Counted from the stretch's first letter, positions 8,317-17,093 are shown. The stretch: DNA of 33,045 nucleotides from an uncultured Lachnospiraceae bacterium (GCA_900313435.1 OMRF01000266.1:1-33045); one strand, 5' to 3'. The notes: generated by a model not told the origin, from the letters alone. Program-made: numbers and translations.

Positions 8317-9995
8317 GAAGTTCTCCCCTTTCCTGTACGTGTTTTCATTTCATACATTCTCTTGTCTGAAAGTCTCAGTACCTCTTCAGACCTCGGCTTC
8401 TCAAATTCCGTACTGAGCGCTGCTCCAAAGGAGCAGTCTACTTTGTAAGGTTCCTGGGCAGATGCCTCTTTTTCAAGTTCTACAAGCCTTCGCATGGAGT
8501 CTCCCGCTGATCCGATATCATCATTTTTCAGGACAGCTATAAATTCATCCCCGCCCATTCTGAAAAGCCCGACGGTATCGGAGAAAACCGACGAAAGAAG
8601 CTTTGAAAAAGTCAATATCATCGCGTCCCCTGATTCATGGCCATAGCGGTCATTCACTTGTTTAAGGCCGTTTAGGTCAAAACTCATTATAAGATAGGTT
8701 TCATCCAAAGAATCAAGTTCTGCAAGAACAGCATTGGCTTTCTTCCTGTTTGAGAGTCCTGTCATGGAATCAACCGAAGCAAGGCTCTTAAGGACCACAA
8801 CCTCCTGCTCATCGAGAGCCCTCTTGTAAAGCCCTATCAGATAGCTTGCAAGCATTCCTACGACAAAGATGAGGATACCGATAGTGAAAAGATCCAGCTT
8901 AAGGAAGGCCGCCCGGGGAAAAATGGCTTTAACATCCTTCCTCATCATCTCGTAAACCCCCGTCACCACAAGGATGACGCTGGATATCTTAAATATCTTG
9001 TCTGCTATAAGCCTTCTCTTCTTCGGGATATTCGTGAAGATAATGGCTGCAATGCCTATTCCTACCATCAGTATGTCAAAGATACCCCTCACTCTCGGAA
9101 GGTGCATCACGTTGGTCAGGAAGAAGAGCATAACGGTTAAGAAGAATACCACGCTGATCAAAAGGAGGATCCGAAGAACACACCTTTTGTTTCTGGAGAT
9201 ATCCCGCCTCGAAGAAAGGATAAGTATCAGAAATACCATCGGTGAAGCGTAAAGGAGCGTAAACTCAAGTATGGAATTTGTCGTGATGGAAAGGCCTATG
9301 ATCTCGGGAACCTTCTGTGAACAAAGTCCCCATGTTGCCGCCACTATTGAAAAGAGTCCCGTTCCCGTAAGTTCAAGATAATCTCTGTTCACCGGAACAA
9401 AGGCAAGGCTCACTATAAGGAGCACTACACCAAGCAAAAGAAGGAAGAGGTCTATGAATATGACTCCGGAAGATTCCGAAACAAACTTCCTGAACATATC
9501 CGCTCCTGATGTAAGCTCTATATCAGGTCTCGCGTTTGACATAAAGCTCTCGGCGAATGTCAGGGTAATGGATATCCCACGTCCCGACGCATCCGCAGGA
9601 CGATCCACGAAATGATAGCCTGACCCTACTGTCCGTCCGGTCATAAAGTTCTCACGGCCGTATTCATATACTGTCTTTCCTTCGACCTCCACCTTAACGA
9701 CTGCATTGTCCGCATAGATACGGAGTCCTGCGTGGGGAGGGGTATCCTCGGGGAGGATGTTTGAAAGCCTTACTATCATTCCACGTTCAAACATTCTGCC
9801 GAAAGAAAGATCATCGAGTGAGACATCACTCTCATAAGAGCCCGGAAGTATGACAGTCCAACCCTTTGATATATCATAGGTCTTCACTGCGGAAGGCTCC
9901 ATCCCCGCCTTCACGTTCAGCGTAATAAGACAGAATGATATCGCCACAACAGAAAGGATGAATAATATGATCTTTTTAGGAGTGATAGTATTCAA
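8313..9995 (-). CDS. membrane diguanylate cyclase, tandem paralogue (extracellular sensor, multi-TM, GGDEF)
   Basis: A 560-residue paralogue of the next gene with the same plan: N-terminal anchor (about 9-28), extracellular domain (about 38-175), about seven membrane segments and GGDEF (motif RMGGDEF, GGDEF at 481-485). Both proteins carry the same extracellular signature, GSGYHF followed by a GR-I-T pattern, and SFGR or NFGR near residue 65. This indicates a tandem duplication with substantial divergence. MTGLSNRKKA and FDLNGLKQVND mark the GGDEF start, and there is no RxxD inhibitory site. The start is TTG at 9995, and GAGAGG lies 13 bases before it. It is the middle gene of the three-gene cyclic-di-GMP operon, 25 bases after the GGDEF-EAL gene. 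Confidence 0.9.
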   Translation of the reverse strand: MNTITPKKIILFILSVVAISFCLITLNVKAGMEPSAVKTYDISKGWTVILPGSYESDVSLDDLSFGRMFERGMIVRLSNILPEDTPPHAGLRIYADNAVVKVEVEGKTVYEYGRENFMTGRTVGSGYHFVDRPADASGRGISITLTFAESFMSNARPDIELTSGADMFRKFVSESSGVIFIDLFLLLLGVVLLIVSLAFVPVNRDYLELTGTGLFSIVAATWGLCSQKVPEIIGLSITTNSILEFTLLYASPMVFLILILSSRRDISRNKRCVLRILLLISVVFFLTVMLFFLTNVMHLPRVRGIFDILMVGIGIAAIIFTNIPKKRRLIADKIFKISSVILVVTGVYEMMRKDVKAIFPRAAFLKLDLFTIGILIFVVGMLASYLIGLYKRALDEQEVVVLKSLASVDSMTGLSNRKKANAVLAELDSLDETYLIMSFDLNGLKQVNDRYGHESGDAMILTFSKLLSSVFSDTVGLFRMGGDEFIAVLKNDDIGSAGDSMRRLVELEKEASAQEPYKVDCSFGAALSTEFEKPRSEEVLRLSDKRMYEMKTRTGKGRTS

Positions 9996-10020
9996 CTGCT
10001 TCTTAACCTCTCAAGAAAAA

Positions 10021-12648
10021 TCAGTCAACGTATTTTTCTTCAAACTGCTCTTTTGTAAGAGGCTTGTCGAAGAAATAGCCCTGTATCATATCAACATTCA
10101 TCTCCAGAAGAGCCTTCTCCTGAGAATCCTCCTCAACGCCCTCTACAACAACATCCATATCTATAGTATCCGCCAGATCGGAGACTGTCTTCACGAAGGC
10201 ATCTGAGAAATTATCCTTTCCGACATCATCCACAAAGGACTTGTCGATCTTTATTACATCTACCGGCAGATTTCGCAGTCTCGAAAGCGAGGAATAACCT
10301 GTGCCAAAATCATCAAGAGCGAGCCTTACACCAAGAGCCTTGATATCATTTAATATCTGGGTCATCTTGTCCACATCATTTGCGGCCAGGGATTCCGTAA
10401 CCTCAAGCGTGAGATTCCCGGGATTAAGCCCCGTGAAATTCAGGGCGTTCTTTACTGTCTCAACGATATTCTTCTGAAGAAGCTGGACTACGGAAAGATT
10501 CACACTGACCTTGTAATCCGGATGTCCAAAATCATTCCAGTACCTGCATCTCTTGCAGGCCTCTATGAGCACATGCTCACCTATGGGAACGATGAGACCG
10601 AGGTTTTCGGCAATGGGGATGAACTCATTCGGATAGACGAACCCCAGGGTCTCTGACTGCCAGCGGACAAGGGCCTCTGCGCCGCAGCAGACAGGATCCC
10701 CTCCCGAGACTCTGATGAGAGGCTGATAATAAACAAGAAACTCCTTGCATCCGCGCTCAACCGCTGCTCTCATGGCATTTTCAAGATCGAGCCGTCTCGT
10801 GAGAACCTTCGGATCCGAATGGCTGTAGTACTCGACTACATTCTTTCCCTTCTGCTTTGCCATTCTAAGGGAGAGGTCGGCTCTTTGAGTGAGCTGTTCG
10901 ATCTTCGTCCCGTCCTTCGGGAAAAGACAGACCCCCATGCACATCGTGCAGTAATACTCATTTGTTTCAAGCTGCCAGGGCTTTGAGAAACGCTTCTCAA
11001 TAGCCGCTATCAGCCGATCCCTCACTTCATGATGCCTTGCCGGGAGCAACACGGCAAATTCGTCGCCTCCGAGCCTGTAGCAGCGTGCTTTTCTCCCGCA
11101 TATCATACGAAGCGCCCCGGAAGCCTCCTTCAGCAGGAAATCACCAACATGATGCCCGAGACCTTCATTTATCCCTCTGAAATCATCGAGATCCAGATAG
11201 AGAAGTGTTCCTTCCTCCCCGCTTCTTACAGCCTCACGGATCTCCTTTGCAAAATCCATTTCAAAACGCATCCTGTTTGAAAGTCCCGTGAGGAAATCAG
11301 TACTTGCCTGTTCTTCTATCTTCTTCTGATATTCCTTCAGCTTCGTGATGTCATAGAAGGTGCTCATCACGACCTCGCTGCCGTCTACCCAGCGTATGTT
11401 TGATGACGAGATGTCATAAGTCCTCGCCGAATTCTGGGAATAGTAGTTCCTTCCCTCATCCTCCGATATCACATCCTGCTTTGAAAACATTTCCCAGACA
11501 TGCGATCTGTCGCCCTCATCTGAAAACATCTTCTGAAAGGTCCCGTTTTCGTAAAGAAACCTGTTTCGCCTGGGATCAAACACAGTAATCCCACAGCCTG
11601 TGTTTTCAAGGATACAGTCAAGAGCCGCATAGGAACTTGCGAGTGAATTCTTTGTAACCCTCTTTACAAGGATGGTAGATATCACACGGCGCACATCATC
11701 ACAAAAACGTATATCCTCTACCGACCACTGCTTCATTGAGTCAGCGACAACAAACGAGAGGTACATGGAGACCTCACCGTTTATCGATATCGGAAGGAAC
11801 ATACCGGCCTTCAGATCATGCTTTTCAAAGAAAGTCTTAAAGGTCGAGGGAAGCACGGAATCAGCGGAGATAGTATAAGGTCTGTCGGTAAGGAAAGGAA
11901 GAAGCTCTGTCTCTGCCGAAGTATATTCAGGGGCAAGGGATGTAAAGCCATCCTTCTTCCATTCACATATGATATCGCAATACTTCCTGTCAAGAGAAAG
12001 CCTTACCAAAAACGCGTCGGAGACATCCAGAAACTCTCCTGCCTCCTTCAATATCGCGTCACAGACATTTACGAAGTCGCCCTCTTCCTCGAGCATCTTG
12101 AGGATGTCGGTCATCACCTCATTGCGCTTCAAAAGTTCTTCGAGCCTTCCACCTGCCTTTAAAGTCTCCTTCAGGGTATTTGAAAGATTGATGTTTTCGG
12201 TCGTCTGGGAGAAATAATAGTCAATGAAGCTCTTCAGAAGCTCTACCGAAGAATCATAGGATTCCATCGTCGTAAGGCGCAGGGTCTTTTTTGCCTGCTC
12301 ATCATCCTGCAAATGCTCTCCGGAAACGCCGGTCATTATGAATATTGCCTGAACTTCCTTCTTTGCATTCTTGGCGGCTATGGCGCGTACCACGATAAAG
12401 GGGGCAAAAACTTCACCCTCTATCACCTCTTCAACCGGATTTTTCGCAAAAGCATTCACGAGGAAGCTTACGGTCTCGGCCGGAATATAATTTTTCAGAA
12501 GAGCTTCTTCATCACTCGAACCGGGGAAAGCAAAAACAGGCCTTGCCGTGGTATCATAAGCACGCACATATACGTGATTTGCCCTCGAAAAGGTCTCAAG
12601 GAAGTTCTGAAGCCCTTCGCCTTTTAAATATATTGAAGCAGGATCCAT
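10021..12648 (-). CDS. GAF-PAS-GGDEF-EAL cyclic-di-GMP cyclase/phosphodiesterase
   Basis: A cytoplasmic 875-residue protein with no membrane segment. It has an N-terminal sensory region (1-150, PocR-like in appearance but unconfirmed), a GAF-like domain (about 175-335), a PAS domain (about 345-445), GGDEF (motif LGGDEF, 527-531) and EAL (625-875). The EAL domain keeps the expected catalytic set: EALVRW (Glu658), VNLS, EVTES, DDFGTGYSS (Asp779-780), IKIDKSFV, VEGVE (Glu836) and IQGYFF. Phosphodiesterase activity is therefore likely, and the GGDEF may be active or a GTP sensor. The ATG at 12648 has GGAGG 6 bases upstream. It is first in the operon with the two membrane cyclases, so opposing activities are made together. 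Confidence 0.92.
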   Translation of the reverse strand: MDPASIYLKGEGLQNFLETFSRANHVYVRAYDTTARPVFAFPGSSDEEALLKNYIPAETVSFLVNAFAKNPVEEVIEGEVFAPFIVVRAIAAKNAKKEVQAIFIMTGVSGEHLQDDEQAKKTLRLTTMESYDSSVELLKSFIDYYFSQTTENINLSNTLKETLKAGGRLEELLKRNEVMTDILKMLEEEGDFVNVCDAILKEAGEFLDVSDAFLVRLSLDRKYCDIICEWKKDGFTSLAPEYTSAETELLPFLTDRPYTISADSVLPSTFKTFFEKHDLKAGMFLPISINGEVSMYLSFVVADSMKQWSVEDIRFCDDVRRVISTILVKRVTKNSLASSYAALDCILENTGCGITVFDPRRNRFLYENGTFQKMFSDEGDRSHVWEMFSKQDVISEDEGRNYYSQNSARTYDISSSNIRWVDGSEVVMSTFYDITKLKEYQKKIEEQASTDFLTGLSNRMRFEMDFAKEIREAVRSGEEGTLLYLDLDDFRGINEGLGHHVGDFLLKEASGALRMICGRKARCYRLGGDEFAVLLPARHHEVRDRLIAAIEKRFSKPWQLETNEYYCTMCMGVCLFPKDGTKIEQLTQRADLSLRMAKQKGKNVVEYYSHSDPKVLTRRLDLENAMRAAVERGCKEFLVYYQPLIRVSGGDPVCCGAEALVRWQSETLGFVYPNEFIPIAENLGLIVPIGEHVLIEACKRCRYWNDFGHPDYKVSVNLSVVQLLQKNIVETVKNALNFTGLNPGNLTLEVTESLAANDVDKMTQILNDIKALGVRLALDDFGTGYSSLSRLRNLPVDVIKIDKSFVDDVGKDNFSDAFVKTVSDLADTIDMDVVVEGVEEDSQEKALLEMNVDMIQGYFFDKPLTKEQFEEKYVD

Positions 12649-12680
12649 TAATTTCCTCCGAAACAGTATTTCAACAAACT

Positions 12681-12689
12681 ATGATAACA
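12681..12689 (-). promoter_or_regulatory. possible extended -10 promoter of the cyclic-di-GMP operon
   Basis: TGTTATCAT on the minus strand (TG-N-TATCAT), which would start transcription near 12674, 26 bases before the ATG. No good -35 is present 17 bases upstream. A short A/T inverted repeat (CAATTTT-TACTG-AAAATTG, about 12688-12706) abuts it. This is weak evidence. Confidence 0.3.
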
Positions 12690-12739
12690 ATTTTCAGTAA
12701 AAATTGCATTAAAAATGTGGGTCACCTGTATCAGAGTTT

Positions 12740-12753
12740 TGTAAAAACTTACA
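12740..12753. promoter_or_regulatory. short palindrome TGTAA-N4-TTACA next to the candidate sRNA promoter
   Basis: A perfect 5+5 base palindrome that ends at the base before the -35 box of the plus-strand promoter at 12754. It lies between that promoter and the cyclic-di-GMP operon start, so a bound protein could affect either. No regulator is assigned. It could arise by chance in A/T-rich DNA. Confidence 0.3.
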
Positions 12754-12783
12754 TTGCTAAAGAGCCGGTCTCACGGATATAAT
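12754..12783 (+). promoter_or_regulatory. promoter of candidate small RNA
   Basis: TTGCTA (12754-12759), 18 bases and a perfect TATAAT (12778-12783) on the plus strand, pointing into a non-coding stretch that ends in an intrinsic terminator. No ribosome binding site or reading frame follows: the only ATG in range gives four codons. The predicted start is about 12790. Confidence 0.5.
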
Positions 12784-12792
12784 GAACGAGCA

Positions 12793-12827
12793 TTAAGAAA
12801 TACACCCCCCCATTAAGTATTTCTTAA
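12793..12827. repeat. perfect 11-bp inverted repeat with C7 loop
   Basis: TTAAGAAATAC (12793-12803) and GTATTTCTTAA (12817-12827) flank a 13-base loop holding CCCCCCC. It is read here as the first hairpin of the candidate small RNA. It could instead be a dyad operator. Confidence 0.8.
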
Positions 12828-12860
12828 CGTTTTCCCCTTTATATTTTTAACCCCCCTTTA

Positions 12861-12891
12861 AAAAAAGACATCCCTCGCGGATGTCTTTTTT
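12861..12891. terminator. bidirectional intrinsic terminator
   Basis: A perfect 13+13 base inverted repeat: A6, GACATCC, loop CTCGC, GGATGTC, T6. It forms a GC-containing hairpin followed by a U run on either strand. On the minus strand it terminates the ilvE/flavin-reductase unit 9 bases after the stop at 12901. On the plus strand it would end the candidate small RNA. It is the only strong intrinsic terminator I find in the window. Confidence 0.88.
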
Positions 12892-12900
12892 CATGTCTTT

Positions 12901-13407
12901 TCATCTGGCAAGCAGCTCTACTATCTCACCCAGATACATTGTATGAAGATCCTTAGTCTTGTAATACTTCTCCTCCACATCCTTGTCAAAGACATCATCA
13001 ATGGGAAGCGGAACTGAATAAAGCTTTTTGCAGACAACTATGAAATTTCCTTCATCTATAAACGGGATTCCCTGATGCTCATTGATGGTGAGCCTGGCGT
13101 TTTTGAGCTTATCCTCATCCCTTCCGGATACCTGTCCCAGATACTTCAGCGTCCTATGATACTTATCTTCAAAAAAGGACACGGAAAAGGTCTCACTCTT
13201 GTCTAAAAGCTCCTTTGTAAAGCGGCTCTCCCTCACATAAACAGTAGCCACGGGCTTATCCCAGAGTACACCTACACCTCCCCAGGAGATGGTCATGGTA
13301 TTGATCTTGTCATCTGCCTTTGTCGTAAGTGCTCCCCATTTATCACCGAATCTGACAAACGGGTTGAACTCTATCTCATTGATCGGATATGGCTGAAATG
13401 CATGCAT
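12901..13407 (-). CDS. flavin reductase-like (FMN-binding split-barrel) protein
   Basis: A 168-residue protein of the flavin reductase/DIM6-NTAB-like family, which binds FMN in a split beta-barrel and usually passes electrons from NAD(P)H to flavin or to a partner enzyme. Family-like features are GALTTKADDKINTMTISWGG near residues 25-44, VYVRESRFTKELLDKSETFSVSFF (about 57-80) and GFxxxKxxD-type spacing replaced here by KYLGQVSGRDEDKL. It has no signal or membrane segment. AGGAAAGGAGGG lies just before the ATG. It follows ilvE by 57 bases and ends at a strong terminator. Its physiological substrate cannot be told from sequence, and the link to ilvE may be only positional. Confidence 0.82.
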   Translation of the reverse strand: MHAFQPYPINEIEFNPFVRFGDKWGALTTKADDKINTMTISWGGVGVLWDKPVATVYVRESRFTKELLDKSETFSVSFFEDKYHRTLKYLGQVSGRDEDKLKNARLTINEHQGIPFIDEGNFIVVCKKLYSVPLPIDDVFDKDVEEKYYKTKDLHTMYLGEIVELLAR

Positions 13408-13464
13408 GGGCTCCCTCCTTTCCTGTTTCCCCTAAAATCCCCAATAAAAGTCCATTTTTCCCTG

Positions 13465-14529
13465 TCAGCAGACCTCGACCGTCCAGCCGTACTTATCCGG
13501 AAGACGGCCCCACTGGATGCCGGTAAGGGTGTCGTAAAGCTTCTGCGTAAGCTCTCCGGTCTTCATATCGTTGATCGTAATGACGTCGTCCTTGAATTTG
13601 AGTCTTCCTACAGGACTTATGACGGCAGCTGTGCCTGTTCCGAAAACTTCCTCAAGTCTTCCTTCATGGCCAAAGCGCATGAGGTCGGTAGCCTTGAGAT
13701 GGGTCTCGTTCACCTTGTAACCCCAGTCCCTCAGAATGTGAAGCATCGAATCCCTGGTGACGCCGGGAAGGACTGTGCCCTCGATAGGCGCTGTATAGAT
13801 CTCCCCGTCGATCTTGAACATAATATTCATGGAGCCGACCTCCTCGACGAAGGTCTTTGTAGCTCCATCGAGCCAGAGCACCTGGTCATAGCCTTCTTTT
13901 TCAGCCTTGACCTGACCCGCTATGGAACCTGCATAATTTCCGCCGCATTTCGTGAAGCCTGTACCACCCTGAACGGCACGGACAAGTTCGTCCTCGATCA
14001 TTATCTTTACAGGGTTCAGTCCCTCTGCATAATACATGCCTACAGGACTTAAGATGATGAGGAAGGTGTAATTCGTTGCCATGTGTACACCCAGTGCCTC
14101 TTCTGTTGCGAAGACCACAGGCCTTATGTAAAGCGAAGTATTGGGGAGCGTGGGAACCCAGTCCTTCTCCTTTTCGACGAGAGCTTTGATCGCGTCAACG
14201 AATATGTCTACGGGAACCTTCGGCATACAGAGCCTCTCATTTGAGTTCTGCATCCTCTTTGCGTTCATTTCGGGCCGGAAAAGCTGTATCTTTCCATCTT
14301 CCCTTCTGTAGGCCTTGAGTCCCTCAAAGGTCTCCTGCGCATAATGCAGAACAACGCATGCAGGCTCAAACTCTATGGGGCCATAGGGGATGATCCTTGC
14401 GTCGTGCCATTCATTCTCCCTGTCCCAGTCCATCGCGAACATATAGTCCGTAAAGTACTTTCCGAAACCGAGCTTGTTCCAGTCCGGCTTTTCCTTGAGA
14501 TCCTTTCTTTCCACGAAACGGATATCCAT
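13465..14529 (-). CDS. ilvE: branched-chain amino acid aminotransferase (group II)
   Basis: PLP enzyme that interconverts Leu, Ile and Val with their 2-oxo acids. At 354 residues it matches the longer (eukaryote-like) BCAT type: FEPACVVLHYAQETFEGLKAY, RPEMNAKRM, FTKCGGNYAGS with the predicted PLP lysine Lys194, and FVEEVGSMNIMF. The start chosen is the ATG at 14529, because GGAGG lies 8 bases upstream. A TTG at 14544 would place that site inside the gene. A good promoter sits about 50 bases upstream, so it is transcribed separately from comEC. The flavin-reductase gene follows. Confidence 0.96.
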   Translation of the reverse strand: MDIRFVERKDLKEKPDWNKLGFGKYFTDYMFAMDWDRENEWHDARIIPYGPIEFEPACVVLHYAQETFEGLKAYRREDGKIQLFRPEMNAKRMQNSNERLCMPKVPVDIFVDAIKALVEKEKDWVPTLPNTSLYIRPVVFATEEALGVHMATNYTFLIILSPVGMYYAEGLNPVKIMIEDELVRAVQGGTGFTKCGGNYAGSIAGQVKAEKEGYDQVLWLDGATKTFVEEVGSMNIMFKIDGEIYTAPIEGTVLPGVTRDSMLHILRDWGYKVNETHLKATDLMRFGHEGRLEEVFGTGTAAVISPVGRLKFKDDVITINDMKTGELTQKLYDTLTGIQWGRLPDKYGWTVEVC

Positions 14530-14583
14530 TGTCTTTTCCTCCAATATAATTCTTCTTCAAGGCCAACGCGGCTTTGAAATATA

Positions 14584-14612
14584 ATTATCGGACTTTCCGG
14601 TTTCGATTTCAA
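14584..14612 (-). promoter_or_regulatory. sigma-A-type promoter of ilvE
   Basis: TTGAAA (14607-14612), 17 bases and GATAAT (14584-14589) on the minus strand. Each box matches consensus at five of six bases. The predicted start is near 14577, giving a leader of about 48 bases. It lies in the 112-base gap after comEC. No terminator or leader-peptide gene is seen there. Confidence 0.65.
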
Positions 14613-14641
14613 CCTTTCTTTTTGTCTTTATGCGCCCCTTC

Positions 14642-17077
14642 TCACCCCGACATGGTCGAAAGACAGATATGCCCTTCGTTTTCAAAAATCCTTATCTGCC
14701 CGCTCTCAATAGTGCAGAAGTGCTCTATAGAACGGGAATCAAGCCGCTCGAGCGTTTCTTTTCCTGGATGGCCATAGCGGTTATTCTTTCCTGCTGAGAT
14801 CAGCGTAATATCCTCCTTTCCCGAAAGCACCGAAAGGAGCACGTCAGAGTTTGAATAATTGCTGCCATGATGAGCTGCCTTTAAAATCAGCGTCCCCTCT
14901 GCCGCCTCATAAAGCATATTCCTTGCAGTCTCATCGGAAAGGATCATCTCCTCCTGTTCCTTTCCTATGTCACCCGTAAGGAGTATTGATACATTAAGAT
15001 CTTTTCTTTGTGCAAGAAGAACGAGGGAATTCGCATTCGCGTCGCCTTCCTTCAGATATTCATCGGCCCCCGCGAAAAGGCAGGTAATGACAATCCTTCC
15101 TCCCGCAAGGACAAGTCTCTCACCCTTTTTCATATACTTTATGACGGTACCGTTCTCTCCTGCTGCCTCGCTTAAGCTCTTTTCATTCTCGTTTGCCACC
15201 ACCTTCTCGGGCAGTATCACCATTCCTACCGGATAACCGCTCTTAAGCGCTTCTATCAGCCCCGAGACATGATCGGTATCAAGATGGCTCACAAACCAGT
15301 AATCTATTCCGCCGGTGACGCCGCGGGATCTCAAAAAAGGCAGTATGACATTTCGCGCTATATCCTTTTTACTGCTGCTTCCCCCGTCTATCATAATATG
15401 CGTCTTTTGATCCGCCCTGAGATAAAGCCCGTCTCCCTGCCCTACGGAAAGCATGTCAAATTCAAAGCCTCCTCCCTTGATGCCGTAAAGGATCAGAGGA
15501 AGTAAAAGAAGGATCACGATGGCCTTCGGAAGAAATCTGATCACATCCTTTCTTTGTGCCTTCAGAGGAAAAACAGTATCCTCACGGCTCTTCAACCTTT
15601 TAAAGAGTTTCCATGCTGAATAAGCTCCGAGAAAATAAATAATATAATAGATCAGCATCTGTATCTCTCCCGGTCTTCCAAAGGTCAGGCTGGAAAAGGG
15701 GAGCTTAAGTGTCAGCGCCGAGAGCCATTCATAGAAGTACAAAAGGAGATGCAGCGGAAAAAGAAGCAGCTTTATGTAAAGCAAGCCTGAAATGAGAGCT
15801 AGTGAAAGGAGCACAGTCATCAGCGGGATCAGAATAAGATTGAGAAGCACCTGATACAAGGGGATCTCATAGTAGTAGAAGGCCACTACGGGAGCGGTTC
15901 CAAGACACACCATAAAGGAAAACCCAAAAGAAAGAAAAAGCTTTTCCCAAAGAGAAGGAGTGTACCCCCTCTTGTCCCTGTGCCTTTCCCTTATAAAGGC
16001 GTCAATGGAATTACTGACGGGTCTTGCGGCCGCTGCCACAATGAAGACTGCCGAGAAGGAAAAAACGAAAGCGCTATCAAAGAGGCAGAAAGGATTTTTC
16101 ATTATCAATATTACTGCTGCTATGCCTTCGTTTGTCAGCATATCGCTTTCCCTGCCGAAGGATTCTGAAAGAAGTGAGAGAAAGAACATGATGAGAGCTC
16201 TCTTTGCGGAAACAGACATGCCGCACATAAGGGCATAGAAAAACGAAAAGGGGATCGAGATGAGAAAAGCCGGAAAGAATCCGATACGAAGGCGCCGAAG
16301 CAGTTTATACAAAAGCATTCCGACTATTGAGATGTGAAGTCCCGACACTGCAAGAAGATGCGCTATCCCGGAAGCCGAGAAAAGATCCTTCACCTCATTG
16401 GAAAGCCCTCCCTTGTCTCCGAGAGCCATGGCTGAAATGATACTCCCTTCTTCGCCGGGAAGATTATCTTCAAAAAAGCTTTTCAGCCTTTCCCGAAGAT
16501 TGTTCAGGAAGTACCTAAGTGAGAAAGGAGGCTGGCTTATTAGAGTAACCTCTGGCTTATAGAGCTTTATCCCTATGTCCTTCCCCTTCAGGTATTCCTC
16601 CTCTGAAAAGCCTCCTTCGTTCTCAATTTTGGTCATTTCTTCAGGAGTCCCCGAAAGCTTATAAAGGCTTCCCGGTATAAAGCTTATCTTCTCATCAAGA
16701 TAGAATATAAGGCCTCCGGGACTTACTCTTTTTTTGTCTGAAAGGAAGTAAACATCCTCAAGATAATAGGCATAGGTATTATTCTTTTCTTCAGCCTTCT
16801 CTGCCTTCCCGTAAAAAACCTGTTCCTCCCGGGATAGTTCCTTTGCTTTATACTTTGCTTCATCCCTTACAAGAAGATGCATCTCTCCCCTGATAAAGCC
16901 GAGGAGGAATACAGCGATAACGACAAGGCACATCGCCCTCTTCCCCTTCAGATGGGAAAGGAACAAAAGGACAAAGATGATAATAAAGATGATCCGGAGG
17001 GTTGGATTTTCAGTAACGGCGATGGCCGCCCCGAGGGAAAACGAGACCGCTGCAGAAAAAAGCGGCCGTTTGTCCAT
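14642..17077 (-). CDS. comEC: ComEC/Rec2 DNA-uptake channel with metallo-beta-lactamase domain
   Basis: Inner-membrane channel for single-stranded DNA entry in natural transformation. The 811 residues show two N-terminal membrane helices, an OB-like external domain (about 60-200), the competence membrane core (about 225-510; GIAHLLAVSGLHISIVGMLL and FYALMCGMSVSAKRA are typical) and a C-terminal metallo-beta-lactamase-like domain. That domain keeps SVGQGDG, IDGGSS, SHLDTDHVSG, LLTGDI and KAAHHGS, so its metal site looks intact. AAAGGATC lies 7 bases before the ATG. It is last in a five-gene unit that begins with comEA and follows the GerMN gene by 16 bases. Length and domain order are complete, with no frameshift. 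Confidence 0.95.
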   Translation of the reverse strand: MDKRPLFSAAVSFSLGAAIAVTENPTLRIIFIIIFVLLFLSHLKGKRAMCLVVIAVFLLGFIRGEMHLLVRDEAKYKAKELSREEQVFYGKAEKAEEKNNTYAYYLEDVYFLSDKKRVSPGGLIFYLDEKISFIPGSLYKLSGTPEEMTKIENEGGFSEEEYLKGKDIGIKLYKPEVTLISQPPFSLRYFLNNLRERLKSFFEDNLPGEEGSIISAMALGDKGGLSNEVKDLFSASGIAHLLAVSGLHISIVGMLLYKLLRRLRIGFFPAFLISIPFSFFYALMCGMSVSAKRALIMFFLSLLSESFGRESDMLTNEGIAAVILIMKNPFCLFDSAFVFSFSAVFIVAAAARPVSNSIDAFIRERHRDKRGYTPSLWEKLFLSFGFSFMVCLGTAPVVAFYYYEIPLYQVLLNLILIPLMTVLLSLALISGLLYIKLLLFPLHLLLYFYEWLSALTLKLPFSSLTFGRPGEIQMLIYYIIYFLGAYSAWKLFKRLKSREDTVFPLKAQRKDVIRFLPKAIVILLLLPLILYGIKGGGFEFDMLSVGQGDGLYLRADQKTHIMIDGGSSSKKDIARNVILPFLRSRGVTGGIDYWFVSHLDTDHVSGLIEALKSGYPVGMVILPEKVVANENEKSLSEAAGENGTVIKYMKKGERLVLAGGRIVITCLFAGADEYLKEGDANANSLVLLAQRKDLNVSILLTGDIGKEQEEMILSDETARNMLYEAAEGTLILKAAHHGSNYSNSDVLLSVLSGKEDITLISAGKNNRYGHPGKETLERLDSRSIEHFCTIESGQIRIFENEGHICLSTMSG

Positions 17078-17093
17078 AAATGTGATCCTTTGA

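Larger units (their letters stand above)
12790..12891 (+). ncRNA. candidate C-rich small regulatory RNA, about 100 nt
   Basis: Inferred from layout, not from any known family. After the promoter the transcript would fold as an 11-base-pair hairpin (12793-12803 with 12817-12827). Its 13-base loop contains seven cytosines (12805-12811). An unpaired stretch follows with C4 (12834-12837) and C6 (12851-12856), and then a terminator hairpin with a U run (12861-12891). Unpaired C runs near a hairpin are a known design in Gram-positive small RNAs that pair with purine-rich ribosome binding sites. It converges with the flavin-reductase gene, stopping 9 bases short of it, and diverges from the cyclic-di-GMP operon. 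The alternative is that the hairpin is an operator or chance repeat and nothing is transcribed. Confidence 0.45.

Noticed and set aside
12649..12780. Cyclic-di-GMP (GEMM) riboswitch in the leader of the GGDEF-EAL operon
   Set aside because: I looked for the conserved GEMM core and receptor elements on the minus strand and found none. Only short A/T hairpins are present.
13408..13464. Terminator between ilvE and the flavin-reductase gene
   Set aside because: The G and A runs on the minus strand do not form a paired stem with a U tract.
14530..14544. TTG start of ilvE five codons upstream
   Set aside because: It would place the GGAGG ribosome binding site inside the coding sequence. The ATG at 14529 is correctly spaced from it.
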